DNA from: Nitrosophilus labii
GTDB taxonomy: Bacteria > Campylobacterota > Campylobacteria > Campylobacterales > Nitratiruptoraceae
Direction: 5' to 3'
DNA length: 64,000 bases
Assembly: GCF_014466985.1 (NCBI RefSeq)
Contig: NZ_AP022826.1
Location: 496,001-560,000 of the forward strand
Part shown: piece after piece, positions 39,557 through 47,960 of the stretch
Position numbering within the stretch: position 1 is the stretch's first letter
Layout of the letters: each line of letters starts with the position of its first letter
The notes under the pieces: model-generated
Databases searched by the model: none
What the model was told of the DNA's origin: nothing
Seen by the model: only the letters and a program-made list of their open reading frames with translations
Program-made: the position numbers and the translations under genes

Positions 39557-40661
39557 CTTTAGCCTTTGAGACTCGAACTTTCATATTTTCAAAAATGGTA
39601 CTAAGATTGCTGATAACTACGTCATATCCTTTGAGATTATCGGCGCTTATGTAGGCGAACTCTTTATCCTCCCAAAGAGGCTCTTTTTGGATGATGTGTA
39701 GTCGGTTATCTTTGACGATCCAGATTTTATTGTTGGCTCTAATGGCGTATCTTGGGATTTTTGCTACGTTTTTGACTTTTTTGCCTACAATGTGGGTTTT
39801 TAGAAAATCGTTTAAAAATATCTCTCTTTTTAGCGGATCTTTTAAAAGGAAGATAAGTTTAGCTAGTTTACTAGTATCGTCTAGATCTTTTTTTATAGTA
39901 AACAAAGAGGCTTTTGTTTTGTTTTTAATTAAAACGTATGAGTTTTGATCTAAATATTTTAGTTTTTTTGGCTCTATTAGTGTTTTTATTAAAAATCTAT
40001 CAGCCCTAGCGGTTTTTAAAAGAGTTTTGGAAGGAGAAACCACGTCTTTTAAAGCTACGAAACTATCTAGTACGATTAGATCGAACGGAGCTTTTATATC
40101 GCATCTTTTTATTTGAAGAAGGGTTAGCTCAAGATCGGCTTTAGCGGCTTTAAGCTGCGCTTTAGCATCTTCTATGTAAGGGATTCTTAAGACAAACTCT
40201 TTATCCTCTTTGGTTATGTTTCCCTCAAAATATCTAAACTCCTCTTTTGCTCTTTTTTGTTTTTGAATCTCTTCAACTAAATTTAGTTTTGCCCTTTTTA
40301 ACGCGGCCTCCTTTTTCTCAATTTCTAGTAAAAAGTCGCTTTTATCCAGTTTTATGAGAAGCTCGCCTTTTTTTATTAGAGCTCCTTGAACTATTTTTGG
40401 ATTTATCCAGATCACTTCTGAAGAGACTCTGGGCTTTATCTCTAAAACTCTAAAAGGGGTGACTTTTGATAGCTGAAATTGACTAAAATGAAAATCTCCT
40501 ATAAGAGGTTTTTGAACTTTTACCATAGGAGCCCATCTTTTATGATGAGCTTTTTTGTGCATTTTAGGTTTATGCGTTAGCCACTGATAGGATTGATACA
40601 AAGATATTGCAAATAGTGTTGCCACAGCCAAGTAAAAGAGTAGTTTAATAATCTTTTTCAA
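39546..40661 (-). CDS. RND periplasmic adaptor (HlyD/MFP family)
   Basis: 371 residues with an N-terminal membrane anchor (about 6-24) followed by a basic, histidine-rich patch (HKPKMHKKAHHKRW, about 31-44). Lipoyl-type and hairpin domains surround a coiled coil (about 100-170). This is the MFP partner of the pump next to it. The His/Met-rich patch just outside the membrane is unusual for the family and might bind metal, which is inference. Confidence 0.88.
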   Translation of the reverse strand: MKKIIKLLFYLAVATLFAISLYQSYQWLTHKPKMHKKAHHKRWAPMVKVQKPLIGDFHFSQFQLSKVTPFRVLEIKPRVSSEVIWINPKIVQGALIKKGELLIKLDKSDFLLEIEKKEAALKRAKLNLVEEIQKQKRAKEEFRYFEGNITKEDKEFVLRIPYIEDAKAQLKAAKADLELTLLQIKRCDIKAPFDLIVLDSFVALKDVVSPSKTLLKTARADRFLIKTLIEPKKLKYLDQNSYVLIKNKTKASLFTIKKDLDDTSKLAKLIFLLKDPLKREIFLNDFLKTHIVGKKVKNVAKIPRYAIRANNKIWIVKDNRLHIIQKEPLWEDKEFAYISADNLKGYDVVISNLSTIFENMKVRVSKAKDEM

Positions 40662-41980
40662 CTTTCATCCTTTTGCCAACCTGATGTAGTAGCTTTGTAA
40701 AAATCGACTATCAAAAGTAGAAGATCTCTTTTTGCTTTTAATATACTATTTAGATCATCTATCACTCTTATCTCATAATCGACAAGATTATACAAGCTGC
40801 TCTCTCCCGCTAAATATGCCTTCTTTTCAACTTTTAGTTCTCTTTTATCGTTTTGGATCTTTTGATTTAGATAATATAGGTATCTTTTTTGATCTTCAAT
40901 CTTTTTTCTAATCTCCGCCGCCTCTTTCGTAGCCTCTAGAAGCGCTTGTTTATATTGATATAGCAGCTGTTTAGTTTTGTGCTCCGCGGCTTTTGCCGCG
41001 CTTTTTTTAGCCTCTTTATCAAAAATGATAGCGTTTATCGCCGCAGAAGCGCTTAAAAACCAGTTATCAAAAAGTTTGGATATGTTTTTTATATCAGAAC
41101 TTATGGATGAGGTGATAGAAAAAGATGGATACTGCTCTTTTATAGCCGCGCCGTAGGCGTAATCTTGCGAAATCAGCCTTAGGTATAGTGACTTAATATC
41201 CGGTCTTTGGGCTATTTGTGATACGCTAATATCCGGGATTTTTATATCCGTTTTTAAGAAATCGGCTTTGACGAAGAGGCTATCTTCTATATCTTTAGAT
41301 AGCAACGTTTTTAAAGAGTTTAGATAGATATTTTGATAAATCTTTGTAATTTTTAGTCTATATTCAATATCTTCAAGAGCTGTTTTTTGATTGAAAATTT
41401 GCGAAATCTTAGCCTCTTTACTAATATAGTTTCTTTTTAAGAAATCGAGTTTTTTTAAAGCTAGCTCTCTTTTTTTTACCAAAAGTTTTTCATTCTCTTT
41501 TTCGTAGCCTAAATAGATATAGTTTTTTGCTATTTCGCTGCTTATTAAGATCTTTGCGCTTTTAAGATCCTCTTTTGTAGATTTGAAACTAAACAGGTTC
41601 TTTTTTGTCTTATCTGAGAGTTTTTTGAAAAGATCTAATTCATATTTGAAAGTTATAGAACCTTCTAAATTTTCATCAATAAAGCTTTCGTTATCTTTAT
41701 AATAGTTACTCTTTATTGAGGCGCTTACGGATGGATAGAGCGAAGATAGAGAATTTTTATACAGATATCTATACTCTTTTATTTTTTCCGTATAATATTT
41801 TATATCGTAACTATTTTTAAGAGAGGCCAAGATAATAGCGTTTAACTCCTCATTTTTAAAAACTCTCCACCACTTTTGGGGACGCTCTTTTTGTTGTGTA
41901 TATTTTGGGATATCGATTTTTTGTTTTTCTACGTAACATCCGTTTAATATTAGAGCAATAATAGGCCAAAGATACCTCAT
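40658..41980 (-). CDS. outer-membrane efflux lipoprotein (TolC/NodT-like)
   Basis: 440 residues. The signal peptide ends in a lipobox LNGC (cysteine about residue 15). The mature part contains two repeats of long helices and strands typical of outer-membrane factors (IKYYTEKIKEYRYLYKNS; a C-terminal copy with YLAGESSLYNLVDYE). Together with the adaptor and pump it completes a tripartite exporter. Overlaps its neighbours by 4 bp on both sides. Confidence 0.87.
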   Translation of the reverse strand: MRYLWPIIALILNGCYVEKQKIDIPKYTQQKERPQKWWRVFKNEELNAIILASLKNSYDIKYYTEKIKEYRYLYKNSLSSLYPSVSASIKSNYYKDNESFIDENLEGSITFKYELDLFKKLSDKTKKNLFSFKSTKEDLKSAKILISSEIAKNYIYLGYEKENEKLLVKKRELALKKLDFLKRNYISKEAKISQIFNQKTALEDIEYRLKITKIYQNIYLNSLKTLLSKDIEDSLFVKADFLKTDIKIPDISVSQIAQRPDIKSLYLRLISQDYAYGAAIKEQYPSFSITSSISSDIKNISKLFDNWFLSASAAINAIIFDKEAKKSAAKAAEHKTKQLLYQYKQALLEATKEAAEIRKKIEDQKRYLYYLNQKIQNDKRELKVEKKAYLAGESSLYNLVDYEIRVIDDLNSILKAKRDLLLLIVDFYKATTSGWQKDES

Positions 41981-42774
41981 AGCTCTTCATACGCCTCTTT
42001 TGCCAAAATAGCCGCGCCTAATGCAGTAGTGATTTGCGGATTTTTTGGAATGGCGAGCCTTCTTCCAAGCTCAAACTCTATAGCCTCTACCAAGCCTTTA
42101 TTGAGAGCAGGCCCTCCGTCAAAATATATAACGTCGTTAAGTCCAACTTTTTTTGCGAGTCTAATAATTCTTTTTGCGATGGAGTAGTGGATACCGGTTA
42201 CGATATCTTCCACCTTATGTTCGTTTCCTAGTAAAGAGATGATTTCAGACTCTGCAAAAACGGCGCAAGTACTGTTAATAGGAAGGGGAGTGCCTCTTGA
42301 TTTGAAGTGATACTCCCCAAGCTCTTCCACGCCGATTTCAAGTTTTGCGGCGGCTACATCTAAAAATTTACCTGTACCTGCCGCACATCTGTCGTTCATA
42401 GCAAAATTTACCACGTTTCCTTCCTCATCCAGCGAAATCGCCTTTGAGTCTTGTCCGCCTAGATTTATAATGGTCCTAATCGTTCCAAACTCTTTGCCGG
42501 CATATCTCGCTCCTATGGCGTTTGCCGTGATTTCGCTAATGGTTTCGTCCGCTTCTTTAAAAAGCTTTCTTCCATATCCGGTAGAAACTATATATTTTAG
42601 ATTCTCTTTTTTTAAATCGACCTCTTTTAGTAAAAGTTCTAGATTCTCTTTTGCGTATTTATAAAACATACTACCGCTACCGGCTATTTTTGAGCCTAAA
42701 ATCTCAAGTTCTTCGTTTATTATAACAATTTTTATAGCGGTTGAGCCAATGTCGATCCCGGCAAAACAGTTCAT
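41977..42774 (-). CDS. BadF/HgdC-type ATPase, activator (reductase) of a double-cubane or 2-hydroxyacyl-CoA dehydratase-type protein
   Basis: 265 residues of the ASKHA fold. GIDIGSTAIKIVI is phosphate loop 1; CAAGTGKFLDVAA (about 130) and the second cysteine in NSTCAVFAESE (about 168) are the pair that bind one [4Fe-4S] between two subunits. Family members hydrolyse ATP to fire a low-potential electron into their partner, here the adjacent gene with which it overlaps by 4 bp. The pair HgdC-type plus a single HgdB/DCCP-type protein, without a second dehydratase subunit, resembles the double-cubane-cluster protein systems. Confidence 0.9.
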   Translation of the reverse strand: MNCFAGIDIGSTAIKIVIINEELEILGSKIAGSGSMFYKYAKENLELLLKEVDLKKENLKYIVSTGYGRKLFKEADETISEITANAIGARYAGKEFGTIRTIINLGGQDSKAISLDEEGNVVNFAMNDRCAAGTGKFLDVAAAKLEIGVEELGEYHFKSRGTPLPINSTCAVFAESEIISLLGNEHKVEDIVTGIHYSIAKRIIRLAKKVGLNDVIYFDGGPALNKGLVEAIEFELGRRLAIPKNPQITTALGAAILAKEAYEEL

Positions 42775-44051
42775 CGTTTTTTTCTCCTCCTAACTTTTAA
42801 AGATTCTATAAAGGCTTCTATTCTAGTTGAGAGCTGTCCGCCTTGAGCAGGACTATAATCGGACTCAACGTATAGCATTGGGATCCCTAGACTCTCCATC
42901 TCTTTGGCTATACTTCTTTGCTCCATCTCGTAAACTTGACAACCTGCAAAAGATTGATAAACCACTCCTTCTACCTCGTAATCTATGATCAACTCTTTGA
43001 GTCTTCTTTTTCTATCTTCGTTTTGCGTAAAGATGGGGCAAGTACACCCTTTGAGATATCGATCCGCGATTGAATCGACCATATCGTACATAAACCACTC
43101 ATCAACCGAAACCATATCGTTTAATAGCCTATTTGCCGAACAGCTCTCATCGGCTACTATAATGCCGTCGGCTAGCTCTATCATCATAGGAAGCTTTAGA
43201 TTTGGAAATATGGGAGGAGAGCCGGTATAAAGAATTCTTGGAGATCTTTTTCCGGCCGGGTTATATTTGGCTTTTGCCTTCTCTTTTACCTCTTTATAAA
43301 CTCTTTTAACCGCCTCCGTCCATTTTTCGATATCGTCAAAAAAGAAGGCGTTGGTTATGAGAAACATATCTTTGCCAAGAATCGGAGAGGGTTTTAGTTT
43401 TCTAAGTTCGTTTAAGTCGTGGTATATTTTTTGAGCTTTACCCACTTTTTTGATCGACTCTTTCACCTTTTTTCTGTTGATCTTGACTCCTAGCTCTTTT
43501 TGGAGATCTTTAGTAAATTTTCTAATAGTTCTTCGCCAATACTCTCTGCTCTCTTCGCTCTCTTTTACTCTTGGAAACTCTAGATGATACATCTCATAAC
43601 CCATATCTTCTATCATCGATATGGCTTTGGTTTTTTGATCACAAGTTGTAGGATGTATGACAAGATCTAGTTTTTGTGCGGCCGGGATATCTTTATTGGA
43701 AAGCATTCCAAGAGTCGCTTTTACCAAAGAGCAGGATTTTGTAGGCATAAACTCTCCGCCAAGCTGTTCGTCGGTATAAAAACCGTTACACAATCTAACG
43801 GGTACCGCATCGGCGGCATAGATGATTTCGTAGGGAACCTGTATGCACATAGTTCCTACTGTAGGCTTATCAAAATGTAGTTTTTCTCCCTTACAGTAGA
43901 TTTTTTCGTATAAATCGTAAAAATAGCTCATAGATTCTAGATTATCTTTAAAATCGTTTTTAAGAGAGTCTAAAATCTTTACCGCCTCCATAGCCTCGTG
44001 GCGTCTATGTCTTGTTTTTGGATCTTCCATTTTTCTTAATCTATTTGTCAT
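42771..44051 (-). CDS. 2-hydroxyacyl-CoA dehydratase D-type / double-cubane-cluster protein (DCCP)-like
   Basis: About 426 residues from the ATG at 44051, chosen because it leaves an 11-bp overlap like its neighbours; the ATG at 44075 is the alternative. Cysteines stand at 53, 69, 88, 107 and 137 and later in DESCSANR, LKGCTCPIF and SFAGCQVYE, the pattern of the HgdB/FldB/DCCP fold. Only one such subunit is encoded, whereas true dehydratases need two, and DCCPs are single-type proteins that carry an [8Fe-9S] cluster and reduce small molecules with ATP. The substrate is unknown. It lies between two membrane polyferredoxins and an RND pump. Confidence 0.85.
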   Translation of the reverse strand: MTNRLRKMEDPKTRHRRHEAMEAVKILDSLKNDFKDNLESMSYFYDLYEKIYCKGEKLHFDKPTVGTMCIQVPYEIIYAADAVPVRLCNGFYTDEQLGGEFMPTKSCSLVKATLGMLSNKDIPAAQKLDLVIHPTTCDQKTKAISMIEDMGYEMYHLEFPRVKESEESREYWRRTIRKFTKDLQKELGVKINRKKVKESIKKVGKAQKIYHDLNELRKLKPSPILGKDMFLITNAFFFDDIEKWTEAVKRVYKEVKEKAKAKYNPAGKRSPRILYTGSPPIFPNLKLPMMIELADGIIVADESCSANRLLNDMVSVDEWFMYDMVDSIADRYLKGCTCPIFTQNEDRKRRLKELIIDYEVEGVVYQSFAGCQVYEMEQRSIAKEMESLGIPMLYVESDYSPAQGGQLSTRIEAFIESLKVRRRKKR

Positions 44052-45006
44052 CTTCAAACCCCATTCTTTTTGCAAATCCGCCTTTTGTAGATTTAAATAT
44101 AGTCCATTTTACTATATCTACTTTTAAGGCGTCCTCTTCGGGACACGCTCCAACGCACTTTAAACAGAAAATACAGTCGTCTCTTAAAATATTTTTACTT
44201 GTGACGTCATCTGCTATATCTTTGATCTGCATATCGCATACCCTATAACAATCACCGCATTTAGTACATTTTAAACCATCTTTTTTTAGCCTCAAAAGCG
44301 CAAAGGGGCTAAAAATGTAGTGCATAGCGCTCATAGGACAAAAAAAACAAAAAAACCTCTTTTTGATAAAAGAGCCGACAAAAAACAGAATAGTAAAAGT
44401 TATACCAAAAGCGGTTAAAAACATTGCAGTTTTTGATGAAAAATCTATATACCATTGGCTAAAATCTCCAACAAACATAGGAGTAATGACTCTTCCGGGA
44501 CACATTTTACAAAATGCGGCTCTCCACTCTCCGCTTAGCAGTCCAGCTCCTATCATAAGAGGAAATATTACTACAATTACCAAAAAGATATATTTTATCT
44601 TTTTTAGTTTCTCAAATTGACTTTGCGTATAAGTAGAGTAGGGGATCTTGAAAAATTTACGTAAAGATGTGATCCAATCTTGCATAGTCCCAAGGGGACA
44701 GATATATCCGCACCAGGCTTTATTGAAAATGATAAACCAGGCCAAAAAGGTTAAAAACCCGGTTAAAACTCCAATACTGGCCATACTAAAGAGTCTATCC
44801 CATCCTCTTGCAAGTTGATGTTGCAGAGGCATAAAGTAGCACATCCCTCCGTTTTCATCGTTATAACCGCAAGAAAACATCGGCATTTCTCTTCCAAGAT
44901 CGATAGCTAGATATCCGCCGTATATAAAAATGACAAAGAAAAAGAGCTGTATCCAAAACCTAAATTTTCTTATATCTATTTTGTTGATTTTATCTCTAAT
45001 CTTCAT
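44041..45006 (-). CDS. NapH/NosR/CcoG-like membrane polyferredoxin
   Basis: 321 residues with about five membrane segments and a C-terminal pair of [4Fe-4S] motifs facing the cytoplasm: CTKCGDCYRVCD and CIFCLKCVGACP. Two further CP motifs in the membrane part (CGYICPLGT and CFFCPMSAM) are typical of NapH/NosR/CcoG proteins that relay electrons through the membrane. Overlaps the next gene by 11 bp. No napG or nosZ is nearby, so it should not be called part of those systems. Confidence 0.85.
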   Translation of the reverse strand: MKIRDKINKIDIRKFRFWIQLFFFVIFIYGGYLAIDLGREMPMFSCGYNDENGGMCYFMPLQHQLARGWDRLFSMASIGVLTGFLTFLAWFIIFNKAWCGYICPLGTMQDWITSLRKFFKIPYSTYTQSQFEKLKKIKYIFLVIVVIFPLMIGAGLLSGEWRAAFCKMCPGRVITPMFVGDFSQWYIDFSSKTAMFLTAFGITFTILFFVGSFIKKRFFCFFCPMSAMHYIFSPFALLRLKKDGLKCTKCGDCYRVCDMQIKDIADDVTSKNILRDDCIFCLKCVGACPEEDALKVDIVKWTIFKSTKGGFAKRMGFEDDK

Positions 45007-47293
45007 CTATTCTTACCTCTTTAAATGGTTTTTGCGTTTTAAGTCTGTAAAAAAGGATCCCTGCGCTTATAGCTAAAAGGAGTATGATAGAGATCAACAG
45101 CGCGTATGCGTATGATTGAAACTCGTTTCTATTAGGAGAGTATGTGCCGTAATATGTGGCTTCATATACGTTCTCATCCTTTTCATACTTTGTCGTTACC
45201 AAAAACTTTTCTCTATATCTTTTGTTATACTTTTCGATAGGAGGGTAGTAATCTTTTATAAGTTTAATAGAGGCGATCCCTTTGTCGTTTGTAAACAGAC
45301 TTTTTTGCCATCCAAACTCAGTTTTTAAGGTGACTATTGCATTTTTTAGAGGTTTGCTGTCAAAAAGCACCAAAAATCTTAACTCTTCCCCGGTGGTAAG
45401 TCTTGAGTAGAATGTTTCGTTGTCGTTTCTGAGTCTTAAGATATCTATAGGTATAGATTTGTTAGTTTTGGGAGCCATTTTGTTTTTATCGTAAACCGCG
45501 TGTTCGGAGTGGTCAAATCTTTTAAACTCAAATTTAGCTACTTTTATGTAGTTTTTGTTATCTCCTTTAAACTCTCCTACGTAGTATAGAGTGTAATATC
45601 CGCTCTTTGGCATCTTGTAAGTTAGACTTAAACAGCCTCTTTTTTTTGGATGTAGGCGTTGTGTCTTAGCGTCAGCGTCTATTAGGAGAAATTTTCCTTC
45701 TATTTTAGTTACGCATTTTGGAGAGTCTAGTTCGCCGCTAACGATATAGACTCTCTTTTTAGGTACTTCTGTTGGCACTCTTCTAACATAGGCTCTTCTT
45801 TTCCCAAGTCTATCGGTTAACCAGATGGTATCTTTGTAGGTTGGGACAATCTTTTGGATATTTTGACTTTTTTGTTTCATATAAGTTGCTACGTTTTGAT
45901 GATTGTGTCCTCTTGGCTTTCTACCGTAAGTATCTATTACGTAATCTCTATATAGATTTACCGAGATAAAAAAGATTATCAGTAAAGAGGCAAAAGGAAA
46001 AGCCAACAATTTTCTCGTCTTAGTAGATTCAATCAGCTCAAATCTTCTATATAAGATATAAAATGCCCATATAACGCCTATCCATCTAAAAAGGTGAAAA
46101 ATCGCCAACCATTTATCTCCTCTTTTAGCCAAAGGCTCAACGTCTAGGGAAAAGCCAAAACCCCAAGCAAAACCCTCTACAATTCTTTCATAGTTTCCGG
46201 TAAAGAAAAACTCTAGCGCGTGTCCCATAGAGGCTAGTATAAAAAGAGGGGCAAAAGCGTAGCCTAGCGTATAAAAAGTGGTCGAAAAATCTTTTTTTAA
46301 GATTTTCGATGCTATCCACATCCCGATAACGGCGGCCAAAATCGTAAACAAAGTAGCGTATAAAAATGCGAACATTCCTACGGCGTCAGCACCTCCGAAA
46401 TCTATAAACTTTTTAAAAAATTGAGCCGTTTTGTACCAGATAAACTCTTGAGCTATGTTGCTTCTTCCAAGTCCATGATGAAAAGCCATAGATATAGGAA
46501 TAGCGGCTAAGATAAGTATATATACCCAAACTTCCGCTTTTAAGATTTTGAACTTTTTATATAGAGAAAAACCGGGTTTTGTGAAGCGAAAATTGATAGC
46601 CGCGCAAGATTTCGTACACTCCATACACAAAGTACAATCGCTCATAGAGTTTTTTTTGTTGAAGTTAAACGGGCTTAGTCCATACGGGCAGCTTTTGGCG
46701 CAATCAAAAGTTTTACACTCTTTGCAGGCTTCCTGGTATGAGCCAAACCAAGTAAAAGAGAGTTTAGAGTAGGCTCTAAGAGCGGTACCTATGGGACAGA
46801 TATATTTACAATAACTCATATCTTTATAGAGATAGTAAAACAAAAAGGCTACAACCGTCATCACCGCAAAGAGGATTGCACTTCCAAGAGGGGTTCTGTA
46901 GACTCCAGGAAATATATAGTAAACTCCCCACCATCCTAAAAATAGAAGCATTATACCTATGTATCTATTTTCAAGCCAAGAGGGCATTCTCTTTTTTAAT
47001 CCAAAATCGGTGATATATTTACCTAAAAAGCCGTGAGGGCATATACCGCAAAAGATTCTTCCAAAAGTTGGAAGTGTGGTTACTATAAAAAGCGGCCAAA
47101 ATATCCCCCAAAATACTGCTCGCGTAAAGCTGTTCTCTTTTGTAGGCTCCACAAATCCTAGATAGATTGCGTAAAAAAAGATAAAGAGTGCCAAAATCCT
47201 TACGGTAAAAATAAACTTTTCGTTTTTAAAGATAGTTTTTAAGATAGGTATTCGAAATATATCGTTTGTAGCTCTTTTTATGTATCTTACCAT
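44996..47293 (-). CDS. large membrane polyferredoxin with C-terminal periplasmic domain
   Basis: 765 residues. The N-terminal half (about 1-440) has about ten membrane segments, CP motifs CGICPHG and CKYICPIGT, a cluster motif CKECKTFDCAKSCPYG (about 185-200) and CTLCMECTKSCA (about 215-226). Residues about 450-725 form a periplasmic region with a beta-rich domain (GEELRFLVLFDSKPLKNA then TNDKGIASIKL) resembling DUF4198-type domains found near metal-uptake genes, followed by a last membrane segment (about 733-753). It probably moves electrons between the cytoplasm and a periplasmic substrate. Gap to the SafE-like gene is 10 bp. Confidence 0.8.
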   Translation of the reverse strand: MVRYIKRATNDIFRIPILKTIFKNEKFIFTVRILALFIFFYAIYLGFVEPTKENSFTRAVFWGIFWPLFIVTTLPTFGRIFCGICPHGFLGKYITDFGLKKRMPSWLENRYIGIMLLFLGWWGVYYIFPGVYRTPLGSAILFAVMTVVAFLFYYLYKDMSYCKYICPIGTALRAYSKLSFTWFGSYQEACKECKTFDCAKSCPYGLSPFNFNKKNSMSDCTLCMECTKSCAAINFRFTKPGFSLYKKFKILKAEVWVYILILAAIPISMAFHHGLGRSNIAQEFIWYKTAQFFKKFIDFGGADAVGMFAFLYATLFTILAAVIGMWIASKILKKDFSTTFYTLGYAFAPLFILASMGHALEFFFTGNYERIVEGFAWGFGFSLDVEPLAKRGDKWLAIFHLFRWIGVIWAFYILYRRFELIESTKTRKLLAFPFASLLIIFFISVNLYRDYVIDTYGRKPRGHNHQNVATYMKQKSQNIQKIVPTYKDTIWLTDRLGKRRAYVRRVPTEVPKKRVYIVSGELDSPKCVTKIEGKFLLIDADAKTQRLHPKKRGCLSLTYKMPKSGYYTLYYVGEFKGDNKNYIKVAKFEFKRFDHSEHAVYDKNKMAPKTNKSIPIDILRLRNDNETFYSRLTTGEELRFLVLFDSKPLKNAIVTLKTEFGWQKSLFTNDKGIASIKLIKDYYPPIEKYNKRYREKFLVTTKYEKDENVYEATYYGTYSPNRNEFQSYAYALLISIILLLAISAGILFYRLKTQKPFKEVRIDED

Positions 47294-47303
47294 TATCTAT
47301 CCT

Positions 47304-47951
47304 TTATAGTTTTATGTTGCCAGTCAATATAAAAAGACCGGTTGTAAAAAGTAAAAGAGCCGAGGCTATCTGGATACTTTTTTTATAGCGAGCAAACTGC
47401 AAAAGCAACTCTTTTATGATGGGTGATAGGAAAAGTCCGTAAAATAGTAGTGTAAACAGTACTGCACCAATACCAAAAAGTAGTCCGTATATCAAAGCCA
47501 ATATTGGTGAAGAACTGTTTGCACTAAAAGCGATTAGTGCTAAGTTGGGCGCGCATAGGTTAAATGAGAACAAAAAACCTAGTAAAAAGTAGTTACTATT
47601 TTTGACGGTTCTAACTTTGCATGAGCTAGCGCAATTTCGGCTAAAGAGAATATCGTAAAAGATCTTAAATGATAAAAAAACCACCGTTAACCCGGTTAAA
47701 ATCTGCCATATCTGGTTACTGTTTAATAAGTTTTTTAAACTTTGAGAAAAGAAAAAGGCTAAAAAAGAGATAGTAACATACGTTAAGACTCTTCCCAAAC
47801 TAAAAAAGGTTACAATCTTTAAAGAGGTGGTTATAGTTGAAGAGTTTATTACTAATATAGGAGTTAGAAGGGGAGCGCAAGAGAGAAAGCATAGAGACAA
47901 TCCGTAAGAAAGCCCCGTAATAAAGATGGTTATAAACGCTCCCGCTTCCAT
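47304..47951 (-). CDS. CcdA/SafE-like polytopic membrane protein
   Basis: 215 residues with six membrane segments. Cysteines in LSCAPLLTP (segment 1) and NLCAPNLAL (segment 4) sit where CcdA/DsbD transmembrane domains keep their redox pair, and CASSC lies in the intervening loop. The family (DsbD-like or sulfite-exporter TauE/SafE in databases) carries reducing power or small substrates across the membrane. Between a TonB receptor and a polyferredoxin, thiol or metal reduction is a plausible role. Confidence 0.75.
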   Translation of the reverse strand: MEAGAFITIFITGLSYGLSLCFLSCAPLLTPILVINSSTITTSLKIVTFFSLGRVLTYVTISFLAFFFSQSLKNLLNSNQIWQILTGLTVVFLSFKIFYDILFSRNCASSCKVRTVKNSNYFLLGFLFSFNLCAPNLALIAFSANSSSPILALIYGLLFGIGAVLFTLLFYGLFLSPIIKELLLQFARYKKSIQIASALLLFTTGLFILTGNIKL

Positions 47952-47960
47952 TTTTAACCT

